Source: Trebouxia sp. TZW2008 (taxonomy: Eukaryota > Chlorophyta > Trebouxiophyceae > Trebouxiales > Trebouxiaceae). From it: 64,000 nucleotides of DNA. The stretch is from positions 1 through 64,000 of the forward strand of contig BDIU01000392.1 in NCBI GenBank assembly GCA_002118135.1. The letters are read 5' to 3'. This document shows, one piece after another, positions 55,641 through 64,000 of this stretch. A model generated the notes under the pieces. It made no database searches and had not been told where the DNA came from. It saw only the letters and a list, made by a program, of their open reading frames with translations. Numbering within the stretch: the stretch's first letter is position 1; every line of letters starts with the position of its first letter. Made by a program: the position numbers and the translations under genes.

Positions 55641-56675
55641 GGAAGTGCAAGTTTTGTGGGGTAGTGTATGGCCACACCTCCTCGCGGTGTACCCTGTCCA
55701 CGTTTGCAGCCTTCAAGCTGCAGACGGCTGAGATGGCCATCGTGTCATTGTCAACGCCATATCTGTGTTGTTTCAACACAACCTTGCAAAGGAAGCCACT
55801 CTGCTGAGCAACTGTCATACCGTCCATTTGCATGTTAAGAGTTATGCTGGCCTGCTTAGTTTGCAATACCGTTTTCTGCCATCTTGAGGGTAACCACTCT
55901 CCAGCTTGTGTACACACTGATGTCGACCGTAGCTCTGATTCCATACCTTTCCATTGATAGCTGGGTGCAGTTCTGAACGAACAGAGTATCGAAGCCATGC
56001 GAAGGTCGGAGTCATGTCAGCAACTCATGTACAAATTAATTGGGACTGTACAGACAGTCTTTGAACAAGCAGACTTGCAAACGCAACAACAGCCTGGCCC
56101 AAGTTCTTACGGAGTTGCAATGCACATTGTTTTACTTAGCTTGGTCATCTGGAAGCAGACTGCACTGACGAGCAAGCTTTGCACATTGTTTTGTTGGCTT
56201 GGTATCCAGGTTGACCACTTAATCGAGTTGACCACTTAACAAGTCGTTCTACAATGTCTGTGTCATGGTGCACATCATGTATACATGCGATGCTTGTTGC
56301 ATAAGGCTCTTGCATGGATGGCTGTTGTGTTGCAAACTGAATAGTCACTGCGTGCTTGAGAATTCAGTGAACATACAACATGCATGCACCCTGAGGCAGA
56401 TCAAGTCACACAGCAAAAGCAGTTACTCTACTGTAGGCACCGCTCAAATCTCACACACTGAAACAGGCTTGAACCCCCAATCTAGCTGAGCCCCTTTGAC
56501 AAGCCCATCAGCTGAGCCCTTTGTGCTCTGAAACCAAACTCAACAAGTGAATGCACAACAGTCATTGCAATGCACTGCACGCTTCACGTTGCGTCAGGCT
56601 GCATACACCTCAGCCTGGGTGTGAGATGTGTCATTGACGCTCTCAAGCTAAAGAGACCATTGTTCCTCAAACACC

Positions 56676-59600
56676 TCACGCAGCCACTGGCTGTCTTTGC
56701 TCCTCTTCTTGCTCAGACTCTTCTGTGTCAGGCTCAACCCATCTGTCATGCTCCTACACAAAGACAGCAGAAAACGAATGTGCCGTGCAGACTGTGGCAA
56801 CAGATGGCAACCTGAGCAGCAAGCGCAAGCACATAACTGTCACAATCAGCAGGGACTGCTGTTCTTGGCTGTCATGCCTGTAGCGACATCATCAGGATTT
56901 GGCTGGCTGCTAGTGAGCTTTCATGATCATGCTACATGCATATGGAAGCAAAGCATCCTGTTCAAAGGCAGTTTTTGCCAATGCACCCTGGTCCTTGCCC
57001 CAACAGCACATGCAGCGGACCTTGATTAGCTCAGTGAATTCAGCTGTGGACAACCATGGACATGCCTGTGTACACATCAACCCATGCATGCAATGCTACG
57101 TTTATCAAGCGTCGTTGTGCACATCACAGACCTTGATCAGCTCAATAAGCTCGTCTGTGGCATCAACCTTGGGGTTGCCTCGCCTCAAAAACTCCTTGCC
57201 GACATGAGTGTCAGCCTTGTCATATTGATCACAGGCACACACCATACTGACATATGCGACATATGAGCCTCTGGTCAGCAATTGAAACTTGCAAAATCCA
57301 AGCACCTGAGGCTGATGCAGCGTACCTTGATCAGCTCAATGAGCTCATCTGTGGCACCAACCATGGGGATGCCTCGCCTGACAACCTCCTTGCCAACATA
57401 CAAGTCAATCTTGCCAGGTGCACCGCCGACATACCCAAAGTCTGCATCTGCCATCTCACCGGGCCCGTTCACGATGCAGCCCATTACAGCTATTGACACT
57501 CCTACACAATTCACTCGTATGCTTTATAGCGGCATCCTTTGAACAACATGACAAGAAGTTGACATCAAGACAGCTACTGACACATGGGGAAAGTAGGCTC
57601 ATCACAAGTATTAACGCCCATGTAAAATTGGACACTGTCATCGTACAGCAATGACAACATGCACATTATGGGAGCTTCAGGCTTCAGAAACAGAACAGGC
57701 CCGTGCAGTGCAGCATTGCACTGCACGGGCCTGTTCTGTTTGTGAGTTGTCTAGGGGCAATGCTGCACCTAGACAATTCTATGCTGCTGGTGATGTGTCA
57801 GTGCATCTGCAAGCTGAACAGATAAGTGGATTCAGAATGTGAACAGCACAAGCTGCCTAGACTGTCGTTCATTCTGATCGTGTACTAGAAAGGCTCAGCA
57901 AGCTCAGCTAGGTATGTACTGGAGCTAGCAACTGTCTCCAACCAGTCCACATAGACTTTGCATGCACAGCATTGTGCTTGAGCGCCATCATGCACAAGAC
58001 GGCCCATGCCAGCTCAACTAGCCTCGCCTGACCATTCCCAGAACAAATTATGAAACGACAACACAATGAGGAAGCAAAAGAGGTGAGTGCTGACCTGGCA
58101 GATGGCCTGTTCGAGTTCTGATGGAGTCAGTGACCTCTTGAAGGTCAAACAGGGTCCGCCCACATGATGGGCATGACACAAACTCTGCAGCAATCAGCAA
58201 AACATGTCAGCATCAAAGGATGGACCCGTTGGGCATGAAAGCAAGGGAATGGCATGTTTGCGGCCGCAATCAGCAAAAGATCGACGTCAGAGCTGAGCAG
58301 AAACTCTGCAACAAGAAGCAAAGAGTCGACATGCATTGATGGACGTGACAACTGTGCTTCACAGCACAATCATGGCTTGAAATCTGCAGCAACCAGCAAG
58401 GGTCAGCATCCAAGGATGGGCAAGACACAAACCCTGCACTAATCAGCAAGTGCCAGCATCACTTACCACAACAGCAGTTACCGCAAGAATCAAGCATTCA
58501 ACGCTAACAAGTAATCAGATTTGAGCCACCAACCCTGTGGCCCTTCAAACATGTGTGCAAGTTGGGTCTAGGCTACATCCTTGATTAAATTATATGACTG
58601 CATCTTTACTGGGCCCAAGATAAGGTGCACCATATGACATGAGCGCCCAGACCACCAGACAATGAATCCTGACGATTTCATGAAGCATCCTGGTCATCAG
58701 GCACGAGCTGGAAGTGCATTCAGCAACGCTTGAGCCTGCTGAGCAATATGCTTCACAGAGTCAGCAGGATATGGTCACTGCAAATCCGTGACAATCAGAC
58801 CTTTTGACTGCAAACACTAATTGAACACGGAATGAAATGCAACATCTGGAGCTGGAGCTGCAAACAGCAATTGGACAGACCCTCTTAACCCTGTGAAGCG
58901 TGTTGGTCATCTGACACAGGCTGGATGTGCTTTTGGCAAGGCTTGAGCCTGATGAGCAATATGCTTCACAGCGTCAGTAAGGTCTAGCTCCTGGAAACCT
59001 CTTTGCCCAGGCAACAGGGTGAATCCAGCTCAAGCGCTCAACAATGACATGATGCTGTGACAGATTAACAACGCGCAAATCTTGCGAGGAAATCAAGATC
59101 TGTCTTGGTGTTGCGCATGCCAAGCATCAGCATGAGCAGGTTCAAGCTCGGTCTAAACACATCAAAAGTGGTAAGAGAATGCCTGTCTTTATGTTACGTA
59201 TGCAAGAGCTCCGCAGCACACTAAGCATCAGCAGCTTCTTGTGAGCAGACAGTTCCCGCATGAAGACTAGGTGTTGCCAATCTATGAGACACAATGCATG
59301 CAGCACAATAAGCAGGCATATCACATGGCTGCGAGGCAATACCTGTTTTGGTATTGCGCATGCGGGAGCCTTGCAGCACGCCAAAGCTCATGTTGCGCAG
59401 GAAGTTCAAGTCTTGTGAGGGACAGGCGACGGCGATACCATCACCAAGTCCATCCACAAGCAATGCACCCACTTCGCTGCCAGTGCTCATGATGATGTCA
59501 TCACTTGACGTGCCCTCAGGGAAACTGCACACACAGATGGATGTTGAGTTGATTGCCCAGGAACTTGCGCTGTTGGCTAAGCAATCAGTGGATCAGGTAA

Positions 59601-62600
59601 GTCTAAATGGGGATTGAGAATTGCAGACACGAGGTTGTTCGCAAGCAAAGCACCCTCAGTGCTCATGATGATGTTATCACTTGACATCCCCTCGAGAAAG
59701 CTGAATACACAGACAGACTTACTTCACAATTCCGCCATTGCTATAGGCTTTAGGATCAAACTGGCAATATCTCTCAAAAAAGGAAAAATTGCAACAGCTA
59801 TCGCATACACTGCTACAACATCGCCATATGCATTTCATTGGCTTGCTGTCTCCCCACTGACCAAACTGAGGGATATACCTAAACTCAAAAACCCAATCAT
59901 CTATGTGTATGTACAGCATTTACGTTACAATCAAAGCAACACTTGCCAAGCATTACTTGCCAAAGATCAGCAGCAGACCATCAATATCTGCAGTGCAACA
60001 TAGAGACGTCAATCTCATGTCTTTGCAAGTGCCCAAAGATCTTCCTGCTGGCATGCAATCTGCTGACGTGACAGGTCAGATAAACATGCAGGCTTCAAGC
60101 TAAGTCGGGCATCACTTGCCACACAAAAGTAGCAGAGCATTACCTTCTGAAATGGATTACAGAAATGTCAATCTCATGCAGTTGCAGCAGCTCAAAGATT
60201 CGCCTGCTAGCATGAACTCTGCTGACACCAGGCGCAATTTCTAGCAATGCCATCACAGCCTCACTGTTCTTCAAGGTCCTCACTTCTTCTTCTGACTCTG
60301 TGCCGTCAATGGTGACTGCAAATCTGCCTGCCCCTGATGGCAGGCTGTGGCCACCGTTTTGGCTGGCGGTGGCCACCTCCCGTAGGGGCTGTACTGCCAC
60401 TGCATGTGGGAGGGGGTCAGCTGCCAGGACAGCTGCTGGAGCCATTACATGGACCCCAACTTCCTGAGTCACAGGCAAATTGCTTTAGTCAACACAGAGG
60501 CTGTACTGCCACTGCATGTGGCAGGGGATTAGATGCCGTGGCAGCTGCTGGCGCCATCACTTCCTGAGTGATAGGCACATGGCACAAAGTATGTGTTCAA
60601 CCTGTTGCATGGCCAAGTGTTGCCAAACAAATGCATGGCCAAGCCAGCTTAAGCAAATGGCTTCAATGACTAAACTTGTTGCAACTTTATCACATGCCCC
60701 ACCAGCAACTTGTGATTTTGCATGCGCTGCAGTTTATGCTGTCATGCAGGATAGCTGTCACGGCAGAAGGAGAGCAATTGAACTGGGTTCTACTGAGATC
60801 ACTCTAGCACTTGACAGGCTGTTGGTGCTTGGCAGACGGTACCTGAAGTCGCTTGAGTGCCCTGCGGCCATTCTTGTCTGAGCTAGGAGGGATCTGGGTC
60901 ATGAAGAGTGTGTCGCTGGTGGCCTGGTCTTTGAAGGGCATTCCCACAACCATCTTTGCGCCTAGCTTCCTGTACATCTGCTCTGGGCTCTCCAAATCCT
61001 GTACAAACAGCAGATTTCAGGTATGCAAGTTCAACGTTGATAATTGTAGCTCTGACGAGCTGCAAGATACGGCATGTGAGGTTGCAGCAACCTGCAAGTA
61101 GCCTCACGTGCCGTGCACAGTGTACAGCAGCCTCACCTGCAACAGGAGATGCAGATCTGGTCAATGCAAAGTATTGCATCCTTGCTGCACCAAGTATGCC
61201 AAGTCTCTGTCTACACACCGATCTATGTGTGTAGGGCGCTAACATTTCCTGAGACGTCATACAGATAAGGGCATATCTCATAACCCCTGCTGGTGGTTTT
61301 TGCTGCACTCATCTGAGCCCATTAAACTTGGACCATTGTGAAGCACATGACAGCAAACGACAAATCCACTCTTGCCACATTCGCCTAAAGAATGACAGCT
61401 GAAACAACAGATCCACCACTATCGGCAGGCCTCTGTAGTCACATCATCACCATCCGTTTGTTCATGCAGACATCCTCAACAGCAGGTCTGTCATAGAGAG
61501 ACAGCTCAACAACAGAGCCATTGATGTACAGCAGAAACGCTGTGACTTGGCGGCTGAAATGACAGAGTTGTCCCGCTGAGCTTACCCGCAAAGTTACAGC
61601 TGAGATGACAGAGCCGTCTCTATGCAGCAAGCCTCTGTAGTCCACGTCATCACCATCCCTTTGCTCAGGCAGCCGTCCAGCCCTCTTTGCAAAGCTGTGG
61701 ATGTCCCTGTGCTTCTCATCGTAGGACTTTACACCCCACTGCTCTTTGTTGGCCTGGTTGCCCAGAGACGCAAGCTGCCTGCAAGGAGAAACCAGATCGT
61801 GATTGATAGGCATCATTGGCATGCCTGAGTAGATTTGCTATACACAGTCACAAGTTCTGGCAGCCGTCTTGCCCTCTTAGCAAAGCTGTGGACGCCCCTG
61901 TGCTTCTCGTCGTAGGACTTGACACCCCACTGCTCCTTGTTGGCCTGGGTGCCTAGAGACGCAAGCTGCCTGCATGCACATATGTATATATCTTGTGTGT
62001 TCAGCTTGCTTTCAGCTTCTGTGCAAAGTGATAGACGATACGCATGGGAGTTTCGACTCTCTGAAGCCGTGCTGGTGGACACAGGTGTGGATGTCCCTGA
62101 CCACATTCTCATCATAAGACTTGACACCCCACTGCTCTCTGTTGGCCTGATTGCCTAGTGAGGCAAGTTGCCTGCGTGCAGAGACACACTGGAAATGAGC
62201 TATGCTGTTGAATGAGAATGTGGATGTCCCTACGCTTCTTGTTGTAGTTTCTACAACCCATTGCTCTCTGTTGCCCTTGTTGCCCAGATAAGCAAGCTGC
62301 CTGCATGCACAGAAGCATCTTGTGTTCAGCTTATGGGCAAGAAGCATGACCCCTTTGAGGCACCCTGCCTCTTAGCAAAGCTGCAAACGTCCCTGTGTTT
62401 CTTGTTATAGGGCTTGACACCCCACTGCTCCCTGTTGGCTTGGTCACCCAGGGAGGCAAGTTGCCTGCATGCACATATTCAGCATGTTTCAAAGAAGTAA
62501 GGATGAGGAACATGATTCTTAGAAGCTGTGCTGCTGAACGCAGGTTTTCACCATCTGATGCTCACAAGCTTCAACACAAATGCTCTGTGACAGCGCAGCA

Positions 62601-64000
62601 GCGCATGTCAGCATTTCTTTGCCTGCACAGTCAGGTAAAGTCAACCAGCAGTCCGTACAGCATCAGCAAACTCAAGTCTCAATCATGAACGAACAAATGG
62701 ACGGACAGAAGGACAGACAGGCTGGCACAGATTACAGAAACAAACGCACAGCCAACCAAGTACAAGCATAGACAATGCGGAATGACTGCTCATTACCTGC
62801 AGGGGTCCAGCTCATACTCAGGGTCCTCGGTGAGAGAAACTCGGATGGTGTCACCCAAGCCATCCATGAGCAACGAGCCGATGCCAATGGCTGACTTCAA
62901 CCTCCCATCCTCTCCTTCTCCAGCCTGCACGCCACAGGCTGTTCAGCTAAGGGTTGCGCACCAAGGCCTGTTCAGCTAACAAAAACTTCGCCTGCCAAAC
63001 GGAGACATCAGTGGTACTATAGAATGAGCTGACACCCAATCCATCCGTCAGCAATGAGTCAATGCCAATGGCTGACTTCGATCTCCCATTCTCTCCTTCT
63101 CCAGCCTGCATGCTAGAGCCTGCACTCAACACTTAACTGACCTCTTTGCTTGCAAAAGTAGGCATCTTTGGTGCTTGACAAAACGCTGGCATCTTGAACC
63201 GGGACGAATGCCGTTGTTAGTGTCAGATGCATGCTGAAATGCAGTGTACATCTTGCGTACAAGCCCAACAGGGTGGCACAGGCAATGGAGAATCAACATA
63301 GATGAGAAGTCATAGCGGAGCCCTGTGTTGATTCCTTATTGACTGTGCAACCCTGCTGGCCTCATATGCAAGACATACACTGCTGCAATTCAACAAAGAT
63401 GCTGTGCAACATGGACACCGCCAAGCACAGCGGTGCAGAGGCGATTGTCAATTGCAGTGCTCAAAGTCATGGTGCTCATGCCTAAATCCAAGCATTGCAT
63501 CAAATGCCCACAACACCAGCATTGTGTCCCTGCTATGACCAACTCAGTGCATATATAGCTTACCTCTATGAACCTCAGATGCATAGCAAATGGTCACACA
63601 TTTCCAGGCACTGGCAAGTGAAGCATACTGTGACCAGGTGCAAGTCAAACGTGAACAACTTACATGCTCTGACCTGAGCAATTTTCCAACTGCGGTGCAA
63701 CATGGTCTATGTCTGCAGACATCTTTCTGCCCAATGCAATCCTATGCTATATTGCTGTGACCCTCAAATGCAATGGATAGTCGCAGCCATTGCTGTACAT
63801 CTCCTCAGACAGCAATTTCTGATCAAGGCAAGACCAAGTGCAATACAAGTATGTCCTCTCTGCATTGTGACCAGAATCCAACAAACTGAAGATCAACGTA
63901 TGGTCTTACCTCTGTGATCTCCAGATGCATATCAATGTGAGGCTCATGACTTATGTCCAAAACCGCTCTGTCAAAACAGTATTGATATTTGATAATGACG
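56676..64000 (-). CDS. ispG: 4-hydroxy-3-methylbut-2-enyl diphosphate synthase (HDS), 3' part
   Basis: Plastid Fe-S enzyme of the MEP pathway converting MEcPP to HMBPP. Partial: exons run off the right edge. Found: a partial exon ending 63910 (HLEITE), then 62924-62797, 61778-61586, 60998-60843, 60463-60144, 59524-59343, 58184-58095, 57501-57326, 56753-56676, all in phase, giving the last 440 residues. Marks: [51 protein letters not shown] (plant-type insert domain), [17 protein letters not shown], the cluster CPSC...[17 protein letters not shown] supplying three Cys and the Glu ligand, and the tail EHDRWVEP. The C-terminus is extended by an acidic Glu/Gln stretch. The transit peptide and TIM-barrel N-terminus lie outside the window. 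Confidence 0.95.
57015..57240 (-). repeat. ispG: Decoy copies of the penultimate HDS exon 3' part
   Basis: On the - strand after 57326, a copy at about 57235-57121 reads [20 protein letters not shown] and LIELIK, with the donor position changed to GTCTGTG. A shorter remnant is at about 57062-57018. The true last exon starts at 56753. Confidence 0.88.
58190..58460 (-). repeat. ispG: Decoy copies of the HDS CPSC-exon acceptor region
   Basis: AACTCTGCAGCAATCAGCAA (58181-58200, true acceptor) recurs in altered form at about 58301-58320 (AACTCTGCAACAAGAAGCAA) and 58431-58450 (ACCCTGCACTAATCAGCAAG), with related TCGACATGCATTGATGG and TCAGCATCCAAGGATGG tails. Confidence 0.65.
59090..59240 (-). repeat. 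ispG: Decoy copies of HDS exon ending RMRNTKT
   Basis: Downstream of the exon 59524-59343, - strand sequence at about 59217-59160 (CTCTTGCATACGTAACATAA) and at about 59145-59070 copies the exon end around GGCTCCCGCATGCGCAATAC and its run-up. Both are frameshifted relative to the exon. Confidence 0.65.
59600..60090 (-). repeat. ispG: Decoy copies flanking HDS exon 60463-60144
   Basis: At about 60075-60003 the exon's 3' part is copied (GTCAATCTCATG and CAAAGATCTTCCTGCTGGCA on the + strand, matching 60166-60225). At about 59718-59655 the acceptor and 5' part of the next exon is copied (TCATGATGATGTTATCACTT, matching 59489-59508). A third copy, of the start of exon 60463, lies at about 60580-60495. 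Confidence 0.8.
61850..62480 (-). repeat. ispG: Four decoy copies of HDS exon 61778-61586
   Basis: Copies at about 61978-61855, 62177-62090, 62308-62220 and 62476-62345 repeat the acceptor and 5' part of this exon. The first reads [20 protein letters not shown], later ones [33 protein letters not shown], and a frameshifted remnant. The two nearest the exon are best preserved; all lose the downstream [11 protein letters not shown] codons. Confidence 0.93.
63005..63120 (-). repeat. ispG: Decoy copy of HDS exon 62924-62797 5' part
   Basis: At 63106-63010 the - strand reads [20 protein letters not shown] and DGLG, then diverges. It is preceded by an intact-looking acceptor (CATGCAGGCTGGAG), 182 bp upstream of the true exon. 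Confidence 0.9.
63553..63590 (-). repeat. ispG: Decoy copy of the HDS HLEITE exon end
   Basis: ATGCATCTGAGGTTCATAGA followed by a GGTAAG donor copies the true ATGCATCTGGAGATCACAGA plus donor at 63926-63905. A third, weaker trace is at about 63758-63776. Confidence 0.75.

Larger units (their letters stand above)
52851..56675. other. Convergent intergenic region with minisatellites
   Basis: 3.8 kb between the ArfGAP and HDS stop codons. It contains the TGTAA repeat (53095-53155), a GGTAGGCA minisatellite (about 53940-54250) and a third repeat cluster (about 55410-55640). The 219-codon - frame 55998-55339 overlaps the last repeat, and I do not accept it as a gene. Nothing else is recognised. 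Confidence 0.6.

Noticed and set aside
55339..55998. 219-codon open frame on the - strand
   Set aside because: Its C-terminal half is the translated CTCCCTAGCATGGCCGCA tandem repeat and the rest shows no domain, splice context or sensible composition. A + frame with CKFCGVVYGHTSSRC here looks zinc-knuckle-like by chance only.

Overview
This window is nuclear DNA of a green alga, most likely a trebouxiophyte. The inference rests on intron-dense genes with GT-AG splice sites and phase-consistent exons, a Chlorella-HUP-like hexose/proton symporter, a plant-type HDS (ispG), a plant-type BAR-PH-ArfGAP-ankyrin protein, a plant-like initiator tRNA, and TGTAA motifs downstream of some stop codons. 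Genus and species cannot be read from the sequence. There are no operons, CRISPR arrays or recognisable intact transposons.

Layout, left to right: exon-like tandem repeats at the left edge (1-610). Hexose transporter, + strand, 8 exons, 2406-6318. SAM-dependent methyltransferase, - strand, 10164-7266, convergent with the transporter. Initiator tRNA-Met, - strand, 10715-10644. XRN-family 5'-3' exoribonuclease, - strand, 13 exons, 17547-11034. Head-to-head with it, a large low-complexity protein of unknown function, + strand, 17978-25750. SEC11 signal peptidase, - strand, 5 exons, 27831-26195. Head-to-head with SEC11, the ArfGAP gene, + strand, 20 exons, 28535-52850. A 3.8-kb repeat-bearing gap follows. 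HDS (MEP isoprenoid pathway), - strand, starts beyond the right edge and ends at 56676. Genes were rebuilt by joining exons at GT/GC-AG sites in compatible phase. Five models (transporter 562 aa, XRN 815 aa, SEC11 190 aa, ArfGAP 887 aa, HDS C-terminal 440 aa) close exactly in frame.

The striking feature is how introns are built. Nearly every multi-exon gene carries degraded partial copies of its own exons inside the flanking introns. Copies upstream of an exon reproduce the splice acceptor and the exon's 5' part. Copies downstream reproduce the exon's 3' part and the splice donor. Some arrays are regular (148-bp period at 24001-24400, about 228 bp at 34320-35570, about 138 bp at 43580-43987). 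Others have grown into satellite-like arrays (about 220 bp x 13 at 45960-48900). The ArfGAP gene, about 11% coding over 24.3 kb, is the extreme case. This looks like intron growth by repeated local tandem duplication across splice junctions, leaving many potential decoy or alternative splice sites.

Functionally the genes are unrelated housekeeping loci: sugar uptake, RNA decay, translation initiation, ER protein processing, vesicle traffic and plastid isoprenoid synthesis. The two head-to-head pairs probably share promoter regions.
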